From assembly GCA_041685915.1 (NCBI GenBank), contig JAWLEV010000002.1, positions 1-64,000 on the forward strand: DNA of 64,000 bases, written 5' to 3'. Source of the DNA: JAWLEV01 sp041685915 (GTDB taxonomy: Bacteria; Chloroflexota; Anaerolineae; UBA1429). Positions 34,617 to 43,766 of the stretch are shown here, one piece after another (positions within the stretch are counted from its first letter, which is position 1; every line of letters starts with the position of its first letter). The translations under genes and the position numbers were made by a program. The notes under the pieces are model-generated. The model saw only the letters and a list, made by a program, of their open reading frames with translations, did no database searches and was not told the DNA's origin.

Positions 34617-35786
34617 CTAATCCACGCCCTTGACATGGCGGTCGAAGAACTGGACGGAGCGGGCCATGGCTGTCACGAAACTGTTGGACAGGTTGTGATT
34701 ATCCCCCTCGTACAAATACAGTTCCGCCGACTGGCCGGCATCTTGTAGGCGTGCGTACAGATCCTCGGACCACTCCACGGGGACCGAGTCATCGGCCTTG
34801 CTATGATGAAGCTGCAGAGGACCCGATAGCTTCTCTAGGTGAAGGGTGGGGTCCACGGAGGCCCAGAATGCGGGATTCTCGTCGAACATGCCGTAGGCAA
34901 ATATGCCTTCCGTCGGTGGCACGGGCGTTCTGTCAGCCTCGGGCGTCGCTCTCAGGCTACGGGCGATCCAGTGTGGCCGCTTTTCCCAGACGTCCTCAAT
35001 GGGGGCCACGACGCCAGCCCAGATGACGCCAGCGTCGATCTGATCGTTCACCACCATGGCCCGTAGCGTAAGGGTTCCGCCCATGGAATGTCCCCATACG
35101 CCGACCCGCTGAGGATCGGCATCCGGATAGCGCTGCATTGAGGCGATGGCGTTGAGCACGTCAACGGTATAATCCCCCGTCGTGTGGGCGTCGGTCGGCT
35201 CTCCCTCCGAGTTCCCGTGCCCGCGATAGTCGGGAGCGAGGACGATGTACTCTTTACTGGCGAATTCGTCCACATAGGCCAGGTACCTCTCGGCGGTGCG
35301 GTATTGATCGGGGGGGATGTATCCGTGGTTGAAGATGATAAAGGGCCAGCCGCTCTCGGGTTTTTCTCCCTGCGGGACGGTCAGCATGGCATAGATCTTG
35401 AGTCCTTCGGATCGATAGGAGACGACATACCGATCATAGTTGGATTCAGAGGGCAGGGTTTCCTCGATCACCAGATCGCTGCCGGGGTAGGACTCCTGCC
35501 GCATCGCCTCAATGGCCAGGGGATGCAAGGGGGTAGCCGTCGGCGTCGGGGTAGCAGTTGATGTGCCTGTCGGCGTCGAGGTGGATGTAGCAGTCGATGT
35601 GGGAGGCCGGGTGGCCGTCGGCGTCGTGCGCGACGTGGGATTCCCGGTCCCCGTCGTGGGTTTTTCCGCTGGCGACAGGGCGCCCTGGCCACCATTACAA
35701 GCGATGATCGACAGCAGTATCCATAACAGTAAACAGGTGGTAGCCCAACCCGATCGGCCGGGGCCCGCTTTTGATGGTAGAGACAT
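34617..35786 (-). CDS. Lipoprotein alpha/beta hydrolase (prolyl oligopeptidase-like)
   Basis: 389 residues. A signal peptide with lipobox SIIAC (Cys 30) is followed by a Thr/Pro-rich linker (about 40-88) of the kind that spans a cell wall. The alpha/beta-hydrolase domain has GHSMGG (nucleophile Ser), SKADDSVP (likely Asp) and GDNHNLS (His). It is an extracellular esterase or peptidase of unknown substrate. Transcribed convergently with nothing else; it is separated from the BioD-like gene by divergent promoters. Confidence 0.85.
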   Translation of the reverse strand: MSLPSKAGPGRSGWATTCLLLWILLSIIACNGGQGALSPAEKPTTGTGNPTSRTTPTATRPPTSTATSTSTPTGTSTATPTPTATPLHPLAIEAMRQESYPGSDLVIEETLPSESNYDRYVVSYRSEGLKIYAMLTVPQGEKPESGWPFIIFNHGYIPPDQYRTAERYLAYVDEFASKEYIVLAPDYRGHGNSEGEPTDAHTTGDYTVDVLNAIASMQRYPDADPQRVGVWGHSMGGTLTLRAMVVNDQIDAGVIWAGVVAPIEDVWEKRPHWIARSLRATPEADRTPVPPTEGIFAYGMFDENPAFWASVDPTLHLEKLSGPLQLHHSKADDSVPVEWSEDLYARLQDAGQSAELYLYEGDNHNLSNSFVTAMARSVQFFDRHVKGVD

Positions 35787-35886
35787 ATCCCGCTCCTTAA
35801 TCTGCTAGAGTAAAATAGACCCGATGGATCTTTCTTGACTTTTATCATTCACAATATGTCCATTTTGCCGCAATTGTGTTGTCTCG

Positions 35887-35943
35887 TCAAAGTTGAGGCT
35901 ATGACTCGATCAACTTTGATGCAAGCGTGAGATGGGCTATACT
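35887..35943 (+). promoter_or_regulatory. Promoter and inverted-repeat operator of the BioD-like gene
   Basis: TTGATG (35916-35921), 16 bp, TATACT (35938-35943). A perfect 10-bp inverted repeat TCAAAGTTGA / TCAACTTTGA (35887-35896, 35910-35919) overlaps the -35 box, as a repressor or activator site would. The regulator is not identified. Confidence 0.6.
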
Positions 35944-35985
35944 CTGTACTGCAAGATTTGGGACATACGTAGGGAGGTGGCGGCC

Positions 35986-37233
35986 GTGGCAAGCACGACG
36001 TATCCGCCGACGATTTTCGTCCTGGGGACCGCGCGCAACATCGGCAAGACAGTTACCTGCATGGGCATCATAAGCAAACTTTTTTCCGATGAGCATGGCT
36101 ATGCGTCCGAGCAGATCGGGTATATGAAACCCGTCGGCCAGCAGACGCGGCGGGTTACCGATAGTATGGGAGAGCCCATAGAGGTCGATAAGGATGCCGT
36201 GCTGATCACCTCGCTGATGGGCATCCAACATGCTGGCTATGAATATATCAGTCCGGTGGTGCTGCGCGGAGGGGTCACCGCTTCCTACATCGACGAGGCG
36301 GCGAATGGCGATCCGTTGGTTGCAAGAAAGACTTTTTTGGAACGCATCCGCATCTCCTATGAGCGCACCTGTATGGGAAAACGCGTCGTGCTCATCGAGG
36401 GGACGGGCCAGCCCGGCGTGGGCTCGGTGGCCGGTATCTCCAATGCCGACGTCATCAATACGCTGCGTGATATGGGTGTGCCCCTCTTTGTCGTCATGGT
36501 GACCGAGGGAGGCATCGGTAGCACCCTGGATCAGGTCTTTCCCTATCTCATGGCCCTGGATCATCTGGGAGCGCGGGTGGACGGCCTTATCGTCAACGGT
36601 ATCTATGTTTCCAAGATGGACAAAATCGTACACTATCTTGAGAGCTATTACGATCATGTCTTTGTGCCCCTATATGGGGGAAAGCTCGTGGGCCAGCCTG
36701 TGCCTCCCATCCTGGGATTTATTCCCTCCATTCCCGAGTTGCGTTTCCCCACCATGCGCCTTATCGCAGAAGAGTTTTCGGAGCGGCCTGACAGCGGGAT
36801 GGAGGTCGTGGCTCCCAAGAATTTTGATGAGGTGGCCGTACAGTTAATACAGGATCTGCGCGTCATCAGTCTGGATTTTGGCTACGAGCCGCTCCTAAAG
36901 CCCGGTGATGCCGCCGTCATCGGGGTGAATGCCAACGATGCCATACTGGCCACGTACCTCCATCACGAGCGTCTGGCGCGGGAAGACGGCCGGGGATTGT
37001 CGGGGGTCATCCTTTCTTGCAAACATGTGGGAGGACTGGCGGATCGCATTCGCGAGCTCATCGTAAAAAAAGATCTACCCACCCTGACGCTGGATTACGA
37101 TTCTGCCGAGATCGTGCAGCGCATCGAGAACATGACGGTCAAGATCCAACCCTATGACGTCCGTAAGCGGGAACTCATCGCCGAGGCCTATGAGGAACAC
37201 CTCACCTTGTGGCCCGAACTTCAACTCGCATAA
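35986..37233 (+). CDS. BioD-like P-loop protein with a C-terminal DRTGG-like part
   Basis: 415 residues from GTG 35986, chosen because AGGGAGGTG lies just upstream; the open frame begins at 35932. The N-terminal half (to about 235) is a dethiobiotin-synthetase-like P-loop domain with GTARNIGKTV (Walker A, about 14-23) and LIEGTGQPGVGSVAG. The C-terminal half resembles the regulatory DRTGG-type region found with such domains in some phosphotransacetylases. There are no biotin genes nearby, so I would not call it BioD. Function unknown. Confidence 0.7.
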   Translation: MASTTYPPTIFVLGTARNIGKTVTCMGIISKLFSDEHGYASEQIGYMKPVGQQTRRVTDSMGEPIEVDKDAVLITSLMGIQHAGYEYISPVVLRGGVTASYIDEAANGDPLVARKTFLERIRISYERTCMGKRVVLIEGTGQPGVGSVAGISNADVINTLRDMGVPLFVVMVTEGGIGSTLDQVFPYLMALDHLGARVDGLIVNGIYVSKMDKIVHYLESYYDHVFVPLYGGKLVGQPVPPILGFIPSIPELRFPTMRLIAEEFSERPDSGMEVVAPKNFDEVAVQLIQDLRVISLDFGYEPLLKPGDAAVIGVNANDAILATYLHHERLAREDGRGLSGVILSCKHVGGLADRIRELIVKKDLPTLTLDYDSAEIVQRIENMTVKIQPYDVRKRELIAEAYEEHLTLWPELQLA

Positions 37234-37268
37234 TCCTCTCTTTTCATTCATCCTTCTTTGATGACCGT

Positions 37269-37318
37269 TTGACATGGTCAGCCGATCATGTTAGAGTAAA
37301 CCTTACATTTGAGTAAGG
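37269..37318 (+). promoter_or_regulatory. Promoter and Rrf2-type operator of the isc operon
   Basis: TTGACA (37269-37274), 17 bp, TAGAGT (37292-37297). Immediately downstream a perfect inverted repeat CCTTAC-6-GTAAGG (37301-37306, 37313-37318) overlaps the expected start of transcription. The site suits autoregulation by the Rrf2 protein encoded next. Confidence 0.65.
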
Positions 37319-37329
37319 ATTATTCTGAC

Positions 37330-37737
37330 ATGAAGGTATCTGCCAGGGAACGCACCAGTTTACGCGCCATGGAAGAGTTCGCGCGTCGCTATGGGCAAGG
37401 ACCCACGGCACTGCGCGAGGTGGCCGAGGTGCAGGGGCTCCCATTGCCCTATTTGGGACGTGTCGCCGTCTCCTTGCGGCGCGCCGGTCTGTTGGAAAGC
37501 GTGCGGGGCGCCCATGGCGGATACTTGCTCAGTCGAACGCCCTCCGAGATAAGTGTGGGGGACATCTTTCGCGCCGTCGAGGGTTCCATCGTACCTTTGG
37601 AGTGCACGGACGGAGAGGGAGCCACGTGCGCTAACGTGTCGGATTGTGCGGCGCGCAGCGTATGGCAGGCGGTCACCAGGCGTCTGGAGGAGACCCTTGA
37701 TAGTACGTCCCTGGCCGATCTCTTGCAGCGGGAGTAG
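37330..37737 (+). CDS. Rrf2-family transcriptional regulator, IscR-like
   Basis: 135 residues from ATG 37330 (a TTG at 37309 lies inside the predicted operator). N-terminal winged helix with VSARERTSLRAMEEFARRY and RRAGLLESVRGAHGGYLL. A loop with three cysteines (CTDGEGATCANVSDC) could bind an iron-sulfur cluster; the spacing is C-x7-C-x5-C, wider than the IscR spacing. It heads an operon with iscS, iscU and mnmA, so it likely senses Fe-S status and represses its own promoter. Confidence 0.88.
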   Translation: MKVSARERTSLRAMEEFARRYGQGPTALREVAEVQGLPLPYLGRVAVSLRRAGLLESVRGAHGGYLLSRTPSEISVGDIFRAVEGSIVPLECTDGEGATCANVSDCAARSVWQAVTRRLEETLDSTSLADLLQRE

Positions 37738-37793
37738 CGAGACCGTGCTTGCGCGCACCGTGGGGGGAAAATTGGAAATGGTGGAGAGTGGAT

Positions 37794-38960
37794 ATGCCTT
37801 CTGAATCGCGTTTTGTCTATATGGATCATGCAGCCACGACGGCGGTGGATCCCCGCGTTGTGGAGGCGATGAATCCCTATTTCAGTGAAAAATACGGCAA
37901 TGCATCCAGCGTTCATCGGCTGGGTACGGAGGCGCGCGGGGCCATCGAGTCGGCGCGGGCGCGGGTGGCGGAAATACTTTGCGCCAATCCTTCGGAGATC
38001 ATCTTTACGAGTTGTGGCACCGAGAGCGACAATCTGGCTCTGCGGGGCGTTGGCCATGCTCGCCCTGGGAAGCACATCATCACCACGCCCATCGAGCATC
38101 ATGCCGTGGGCCACACCTGTCAGCAGTTGGCAGAGGCGTTCGGCTTTTCCATAACCTATCTGCCCGTCGACAAGTACGGTGTCGTCGATCCCGCGGATGT
38201 CGAACATGCCATCGCCGAGGATACCTGTCTCATCTCTGTCATGTATGCCAATAATGAGGTGGGTACCATCGAGCCCATCGCCGAGGTCGGCGAGATCGCC
38301 CAGGAGAGGGGCATCCCCTTTCACACGGACGCCGTCCAGGCGGCCGGCAATCTGAGCCTCGACGTTGACGCTTTGGGTGTCGATCTGCTTTCTCTATCGG
38401 GCCACAAGTTCTATGCTCCCAAGGGAGTGGGCATCCTCTACGTTCGAGAGGGCACGGAGCTACTTCCCATCCAGACAGGAGGGGCTCACGAGCAGGGCCG
38501 CCGGGCCGGCACGGAAAACGTGCCCTATATCGTGGGGCTGGCCAGGGCCCTTGAGTTGGCCTATGAGGATATGGGGGACGAGGTCACCCGCCTGACGTCG
38601 CTGCGTGACCGTATTATCGAGGGGGTGCTCGATAGCATTCCAGATGCTCGTTTGACGGGGCACCCCACGCAGCGTCTGGCCAATAATGCCAGCTTTGTGT
38701 TCGAGGGCGTCGAGGGAGAGTCCATCGTCGTGCACCTGGACCGTGCTGGGGTAGCGGCGAGCACGGGATCGGCGTGTACGTCGGAAGAGGAGGGGCCCTC
38801 GTTCGTGCTTTCGGCCATGGGCGTCAAGGATCGTCTGGCGCAGAGCAGTTTGCGCCTCTCCCTGGGGCGAGAGAATACGGAAGAGGACGTGGATTATCTG
38901 CTTTCCGCCCTACCCGGCGTCGTGGAGAACCTGCGAAATCTCTCGCCATTCTATGACTAG
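37794..38960 (+). CDS. iscS: Cysteine desulfurase
   Basis: 388 residues from ATG 37794. IscS/NifS motifs: VYMDHAATTAVDPRV at the start, FTSCGTESDN, PIEHHAV, FHTDAVQAAGN, and SLSGHKFYAPKG with the PLP Lys. The active-site Cys lies in the loop GSACTSEEEGPS. It provides sulfur for Fe-S clusters and, with the mnmA gene two positions downstream, for tRNA thiolation. Follows the regulator by 56 bp. Confidence 0.93.
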   Translation: MPSESRFVYMDHAATTAVDPRVVEAMNPYFSEKYGNASSVHRLGTEARGAIESARARVAEILCANPSEIIFTSCGTESDNLALRGVGHARPGKHIITTPIEHHAVGHTCQQLAEAFGFSITYLPVDKYGVVDPADVEHAIAEDTCLISVMYANNEVGTIEPIAEVGEIAQERGIPFHTDAVQAAGNLSLDVDALGVDLLSLSGHKFYAPKGVGILYVREGTELLPIQTGGAHEQGRRAGTENVPYIVGLARALELAYEDMGDEVTRLTSLRDRIIEGVLDSIPDARLTGHPTQRLANNASFVFEGVEGESIVVHLDRAGVAASTGSACTSEEEGPSFVLSAMGVKDRLAQSSLRLSLGRENTEEDVDYLLSALPGVVENLRNLSPFYD

Positions 38961-39000
38961 TCACTGACAATCTGTTTTCTGAACTGTTTCGGGAGGTTTG

Positions 39001-39393
39001 ATGTATACGGACGTCGTTTTTGAACATTTTTCCAACCCACGTAACGTGGGCACTATGGAAGATCCGGACGGCTATGCCAAGGTGGAGAGTTCTGCCTGTG
39101 GTGACCTGATGGAGATGTATATAAAGGTCGAGGATGGCAGGATATCGGACATCAAATACCGCACATTTGGCTGTGCCGCCGCCATCGCCTCCAGTTCCAT
39201 CGCCTCAGAGATGATCAAGGGCGAGCCTCTGAAAGTCGCTGAAAAGATGTCCGACGAAAAGATCGTGGAGGCCCTGGGCGGATTGCCAGATACCAAGCGA
39301 CACTGTTCTATTCTGGCTGCAAGCGCCCTGCACAAGGCCTTGCAGGACTACTATGAAAAACACCCGGAGGCGCGTTCGGAAGCCAAAGTATAG
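39001..39393 (+). CDS. iscU: Iron-sulfur cluster assembly scaffold
   Basis: 130 residues from ATG 39001 with GGGAGG 4 nt upstream. The family motif FEHFSNPRNVG is at the start. Three cluster-ligand cysteines are present: SACGD, with the Asp that allows cluster release, FGCAAAIASSS, and RHCSILAASAL. It works with IscS encoded just upstream. The C-terminus is short and basic-acidic (HPEARSEAKV). Confidence 0.93.
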   Translation: MYTDVVFEHFSNPRNVGTMEDPDGYAKVESSACGDLMEMYIKVEDGRISDIKYRTFGCAAAIASSSIASEMIKGEPLKVAEKMSDEKIVEALGGLPDTKRHCSILAASALHKALQDYYEKHPEARSEAKV

Positions 39394-39422
39394 ATCACTG
39401 CTAGGGGATAGGGGAGGACAGG

Positions 39423-40508
39423 ATGCCCTCTCGGGAACGAATCTTTGTCGCCATGAGTGGTGGCATCGATAGCTCTGTCGCAGCCGCGCTTTTTGTAGAG
39501 CGCGGCTATTGCGTACAGGGGGTGACCATGCGGCTGTGGCGGGAGGAGGCTGACGATCAGGAGATGGACGATGCAGTGGCCAGTGCCCGCGCCGTTTGTG
39601 AGCAGTTGGACATCGAGCATAGGGTAGTGGATCTGCGAGAGCGCTTTTATCATCGCGTGATAGAGTACTTTGTGCGGGCGTATGCAGAGGGGCGCACGCC
39701 GAATCCCTGTGTGCATTGCAATCGCTTTATAAAGTTCGGCGAACTCTTGGATCTCGTGCGGGAATGGGGGGCGGACCTGCTGGCCACGGGGCACTATGCG
39801 CGTCGACATAAGGCGGAGGGGTACTATCAGTTGCTGCGGGGCGTGGACGAGGAGAAGGATCAATCCTACTTTCTTTATATGCTGGGTCAGGAAGAACTTG
39901 GCCATATCCTGTTTCCCCTTGGTACGTGGATCAAGGAAGAGGTGTATGTCTTTGCGCGAGAGCATCATCTCCCCGTGGCGAAACGGCCAGAAAGCCAGGA
40001 CATCTGTTTCATACGTGACGGCGATTATCGGCGTTTTCTCGCCGAGCGGGCTCCACAGGCTGTGGAGCCGGGCCCCATCTATGATAGGGAGGGAAATCGC
40101 CTGGGACAGCACAAGGGGTTGCCCTTTTACACGGTAGGACAACGGGAGGGCTTGGGCATCTCTGCGCCGCGTCCCCTCTATGTCCTGGAGTGGGACGTGG
40201 AGCGCAACGCCCTCATCGTGGGTTTTGCCGAGGAGCTGGGACGGAGGGCTTGTCTGGTCGAGGAGATGTCCTATATCTCTGGGGACCCCCTCACCCCTGG
40301 CCGCCGTGTGCAAGCCCAAATCCGCTATCGCGCCCGCCCGGCCCCGGCGCGGATCTGGGATTGCGCCGAGAAGCGCGCCCGCATCGTCTTTCGGGACCCC
40401 CTTCGAGATATCACGCCGGGACAGGCTGTGGTATTATATGATGGAGATCGCGTTTTGGGGGGCGGAATTATCTCTCGCGTTCCAAAGGACCCCCATGTAC
40501 AAGAGTAG
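39423..40508 (+). CDS. mnmA: tRNA-specific 2-thiouridylase
   Basis: 361 residues. MSGGIDSS is the ATP pyrophosphatase P-loop (about 11-18). NPCVHCNRFIKFG holds one catalytic Cys and RPESQDICFI the other. A C-terminal beta-barrel domain follows (GLPFYTVGQREGLGIS). The enzyme thiolates U34 of tRNA-Lys, -Glu and -Gln using sulfur relayed from IscS. GGGGAGGACAGG precedes the start. Located 29 bp after iscU in the same operon. Confidence 0.95.
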   Translation: MPSRERIFVAMSGGIDSSVAAALFVERGYCVQGVTMRLWREEADDQEMDDAVASARAVCEQLDIEHRVVDLRERFYHRVIEYFVRAYAEGRTPNPCVHCNRFIKFGELLDLVREWGADLLATGHYARRHKAEGYYQLLRGVDEEKDQSYFLYMLGQEELGHILFPLGTWIKEEVYVFAREHHLPVAKRPESQDICFIRDGDYRRFLAERAPQAVEPGPIYDREGNRLGQHKGLPFYTVGQREGLGISAPRPLYVLEWDVERNALIVGFAEELGRRACLVEEMSYISGDPLTPGRRVQAQIRYRARPAPARIWDCAEKRARIVFRDPLRDITPGQAVVLYDGDRVLGGGIISRVPKDPHVQE

Positions 40509-40519
40509 GGAGTTGACTC

Positions 40520-40774
40520 ATGTTCTCCTCACCATTGTTCGTGTTCGCTTCCGCGTTGGCCACCTTTTGGGCGGCGGTATTTCATCTGCTGCTTGGTAAG
40601 AATTTGATAGATTTGGTTCTATATTGGTTCATTGGCCTGATGGGATTTGCAGTGGGGCAGGCGATGGCCGAGGTGTTTCGTCTGCACTGGTTGCTGGTGG
40701 GACAGATACACGTTCTGGAGGGTACGCTGAGTTGTTGGCTTGCCATGTTCGTTGCACGATGGCTGAAGCTGTGA
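40520..40774 (+). CDS. Small membrane protein of unknown function
   Basis: 84 residues with three hydrophobic segments (about 3-25, 30-50 and 60-80) and few charges. AGGGAG precedes the ATG. It lies 11 bp after mnmA and before two other small envelope proteins, and is probably co-transcribed with them. I do not recognise the family. Confidence 0.7.
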   Translation: MFSSPLFVFASALATFWAAVFHLLLGKNLIDLVLYWFIGLMGFAVGQAMAEVFRLHWLLVGQIHVLEGTLSCWLAMFVARWLKL

Positions 40775-40821
40775 TATAATGAGGGTAGGTGTGGAGAATA
40801 TCGTTCATTCGGGGAGGCGCT

Positions 40822-41175
40822 GTGACCTGGCTTGCGGCTGTGCGGGATGTGGCTATTCTGTTATTAGCCTTGGAGTCTTTGGTTCTTGGTATCCTGCTGG
40901 CCGTCATGCTGGTTCAGTTGCGCAGACTTGTGCAGCTTTTGCGTGACGAGATCGCGCCCATCCTGGATTCGGCCAACGATACGGCAAGGACTGTGCACGG
41001 CACGGCGGATTTGGTCAGCCGTACCATCGTTGAACCTGCAATCAAAGTGAGCAGTTATGCGGCGGGCGCGCGGCAGGCCCTGCGCAGCCTGTTTGCGGTT
41101 GGTCGTACAGCAGAGGAGGATGCGGACGCTTCTTCCCAAGGGGAGGGCGAGACGACGGGTGAACGTGATACCTGA
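40822..41175 (+). CDS. DUF948-like single-pass membrane protein
   Basis: 117 residues from GTG 40822, preceded by GGGGAGG at 4 nt. One N-terminal helix (about 6-32, DVAILLLALESLVLGILLAVMLVQL) is followed by an amphipathic helical stretch with DEIAPILDSANDTARTVHGTADLV, the pattern seen in DUF948/YtxG-type proteins. The acidic tail is disordered. It precedes the YtxH-like gene, the pairing known from Bacillus ytxGH. Role is unknown; stress links are reported for the Bacillus pair. Confidence 0.72.
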   Translation: MTWLAAVRDVAILLLALESLVLGILLAVMLVQLRRLVQLLRDEIAPILDSANDTARTVHGTADLVSRTIVEPAIKVSSYAAGARQALRSLFAVGRTAEEDADASSQGEGETTGERDT

Positions 41176-41309
41176 GAAAGGGGGCATGCTTTGAGGAAAC
41201 TGTTTTCGATAACAGTTTGGTTAAGAAACGGATCCACGCTGTAGAGCAAGTCAGAAGTTACATTCCCCCTTTGGAGGGGAGAGGGATTAAAACAGACGAG
41301 GAGGTAGCG

Positions 41310-41672
41310 ATGGCAAGCAATTCAAGCTCCGGAGATTTTGTGGCAGGCTTTTTGCTCGGAACGTTTGTGGGGGCAGTTCTCGCTTTCCTGTTTGCCCCTG
41401 CTCCTGGTGAGGAGACGCGGGAAAAGCTTCGTGAGAAGAGTATCGAGTTGAGAGAGCGCGCGGAGGAACTCTCCTCCGAAGCCGAGGAGCGGGCGAGAGA
41501 ACTTCGGGAAAAGGGCGAGAGCGCGGTCAAAGGACAGAAATCCCGCTTCCAAGAGGCGATGGAAGAGGGCAAGAAAGCGGCCGAGCGCAAAAAGGAAGAA
41601 CTCTTGCGTGAGATTGAGGAACTCGAATCTGAAGAGGGCATCGATCTGGAAGAGCAAGAAGGAGAGGCCTAG
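41310..41672 (+). CDS. YtxH-domain protein
   Basis: 120 residues from ATG 41310 (GAGGAGG upstream; the open frame starts at 41217). An N-terminal glycine-rich helix (GDFVAGFLLGTFVGAVLAFLFAPAPGEETREKL) has the YtxH signature and is followed by a long charged coiled coil (SIELRERAEELSSEAEERARELREK). Predicted single-pass, coiled coil outside the membrane region. Last gene of the plus-strand run before the convergent NAD(P)HX-repair gene. Confidence 0.82.
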   Translation: MASNSSSGDFVAGFLLGTFVGAVLAFLFAPAPGEETREKLREKSIELRERAEELSSEAEERARELREKGESAVKGQKSRFQEAMEEGKKAAERKKEELLREIEELESEEGIDLEEQEGEA

Positions 41673-41786
41673 CCCAGTTTCGTCCTGAGGTCAGTTGCGT
41701 CATCCAGCGATATAGCTTTTCGTTCCCGTTGGTTCCCCTTGTCTTCTGGGTCCAGAGGATTCCCGCACGCTTGACTTTTCGACATC

Positions 41787-41821
41787 AGGGACAAAGTGCG
41801 GAAATGCCGCACTTTGTCCCT
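41787..41821. terminator. Bidirectional terminator hairpin between convergent genes
   Basis: AGGGACAAAGTGCGG (41787-41801) and its perfect complement (41807-41821) form a 15-bp stem with a 5-nt loop. TTGGTTTAT follows on the plus side. It sits exactly between the convergent YtxH-like and NAD(P)HX-repair genes. Confidence 0.75.
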
Positions 41822-41826
41822 TTGGT

Positions 41827-43518
41827 TTATAAGGCGCGCAGCCGCTTCACGATGGTGGGCAATTCTGGAAGCAGATCTCCCGCCATCATGCCCCCGTTTC
41901 CGCAAGCTTGTTTCTCCCCCGCCAAGCCGTGTATATAGGCACCGCATACGGCGGCCTCGTAGCCCGATAGCCCCTGGGCCATTAGGCCCGTGATGGCACC
42001 AGCCAATACATCCCCCGTCCCCGCTGTGGCCAGGGCGGGATTGGCAAAGGGTATGACCGTGGCCTCTCCTGTGGGCGAGGCCACGACGGTATAAGCCCCC
42101 TTTAGAACCACCGTACATCCCCAGTTCTCCGCGGTGTCCACCGCCGTGCCGATGCGGTCCGATTCGATATCCCCGATCTCGCAATGTAAGAGACGCGCCA
42201 TCTCACCGGGGTGGGGTGTGATCACGCTCCCCGTGGGGATTTCCTTCCACCATTCCCCCTTATCGGCCATGAGATTAAGGGCATCGGCGTCGATGACGAG
42301 GGGTGGTGGTGTAAAGATCTTTTCTACTTCGGGCTCCGAGACCTCAAATCCCAGGGAAGGCCGCTGTACCTTTGTTTCCCCCTTTAGGAGGGTCTGCACG
42401 AAAGCACCGGTCTTTTGATCCATGCCCAGTCCGGGCCCCACGAGAAGCACGTCGTAATCCTCTGCTTGTTCGGCGATCAGGGGCAGGGCGGCTGGCGTCA
42501 GGGCTCCCATCTCGTCGGGCAGCACGAGGAAGGTGGCCTCCGTCAACTTGGTCGTGACGCTATCATAGATGGCGTTGGCAGCGGCCAGGGTCACCAGTCC
42601 GGCACCAAGGCGATAGGTCGCCTCGGCGGCCAGGCAGGGTGCCCCCACATAGTTGATCGATCCCGCCACGATCAGGGCCTTGCCAAAGGAGCCCTTGTGC
42701 GCGTTCGCGGGACGTTCCGGCAGGCTCTGTCCCACACGCTGGGGCGTGGCCACGCAGAAAGGCACGTCGGCGGCGAACTGGGGATCGATGCCTATGTCGG
42801 CTACCAAGAGTTCGCCCACGCGAGCGGCGCCGGGGAAAAGGAACAACCCCGGTTTAGGAGCGGCAAAGGTGACCGTCAGGTCCGCATGGAGGGTGTGTTC
42901 GTCCACCTGGCCCGTATTACAATCCAGGCCGGAGGGCGTGTCCACGGCCACTACGAGAGGGCGACTGGTGGGGGATTTCCTTCTCCATGATACGCCTCTC
43001 AGGGATGGGCCGGAAGGCGTCAGCAGGTGGAAAAAGGGCACCGTCCTCTTTCCCTGGCGGGGTTTCAGGCCCTCGGATACGTGCGTGAGGAGGGTGGGGA
43101 GGTCGCCTCTCAGGCTGCCCTGTACCCCGGTGCCCAGCAGGGCGTCGAGCACCACGTCGGCATCCCATACCAGGGCATCGAGGGCCTCGAATTCGGGATC
43201 CTCTCCTGCCCGCGCCATGGATATGTCCATATCTTGAACCTTTTGCAGATTGGGATCCTCTTCCCTTTCCCTCTTCCAGATATAGACGGTGACGCGATGT
43301 CCCCAGGCCCGGAGGTAGCGAGCGGCCACCAGGCCATCCCCGCCATTATTGCCCGGACCGACCAGGACGAGGACGTGGGATGCGGGATGAGGCAAGAGTT
43401 CCCGCGTCGCCAGAGCGGCGGCCTTGCCCGCGTTCTCCATCATGGTGTCATATTCCAGACCGGCGGCGTTGGCCGCCTCCTCAATCTGTCCCATCTTGTC
43501 TATGCTGACCAGCTTCAT
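41827..43518 (-). CDS. nnr: Bifunctional NAD(P)H-hydrate epimerase/dehydratase
   Basis: 563 residues. The N-terminal epimerase half has MMENAGKAAA (about 26-35), GPGNNGGDGLVAAR and VDTPSGLDCNTG. The C-terminal ADP- or ATP-dependent dehydratase half has NAHKGSFGKALIVAGS, VGPGLG, VIDADALNLMA, TPHPGEMARLL and NPALATAGTGDVLAG. Together they repair damaged NAD(P)H. Two in-frame stretches (about 158-190 and 360-385) have no equivalent in typical members and look like local insertions, but all catalytic motifs are kept. Confidence 0.92.
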   Translation of the reverse strand: MKLVSIDKMGQIEEAANAAGLEYDTMMENAGKAAALATRELLPHPASHVLVLVGPGNNGGDGLVAARYLRAWGHRVTVYIWKREREEDPNLQKVQDMDISMARAGEDPEFEALDALVWDADVVLDALLGTGVQGSLRGDLPTLLTHVSEGLKPRQGKRTVPFFHLLTPSGPSLRGVSWRRKSPTSRPLVVAVDTPSGLDCNTGQVDEHTLHADLTVTFAAPKPGLFLFPGAARVGELLVADIGIDPQFAADVPFCVATPQRVGQSLPERPANAHKGSFGKALIVAGSINYVGAPCLAAEATYRLGAGLVTLAAANAIYDSVTTKLTEATFLVLPDEMGALTPAALPLIAEQAEDYDVLLVGPGLGMDQKTGAFVQTLLKGETKVQRPSLGFEVSEPEVEKIFTPPPLVIDADALNLMADKGEWWKEIPTGSVITPHPGEMARLLHCEIGDIESDRIGTAVDTAENWGCTVVLKGAYTVVASPTGEATVIPFANPALATAGTGDVLAGAITGLMAQGLSGYEAAVCGAYIHGLAGEKQACGNGGMMAGDLLPELPTIVKRLRAL

Positions 43519-43766
43519 CTCCCTGCCTCCATTCCTAGAATGTGCTCCTAATTGTAGGGGCCACCCCTTGGAGCGTCAATTCCCCTTCTCGTGAATCTTT
43601 GATATTGGTGGCTTTTTTTCGGCAGGAACACGTTCAAGAGTATAATAATGTCAAATCGTTTTCATCGAGACTGGCGAATGCGCCAGATTCGTTCACGTCT
43701 CGAATATATTTGGTTGAAGCCCTGACCGCTTCATATATTTATCAAGGTTGATAGGGAGAGTTCTCC

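Noticed and set aside
41787..41821. Sixth member of the 15-bp-arm element family
   Set aside because: The arms are 15 bp but the loop is only 5 nt and it sits between convergent genes, so a terminator is the simpler reading.
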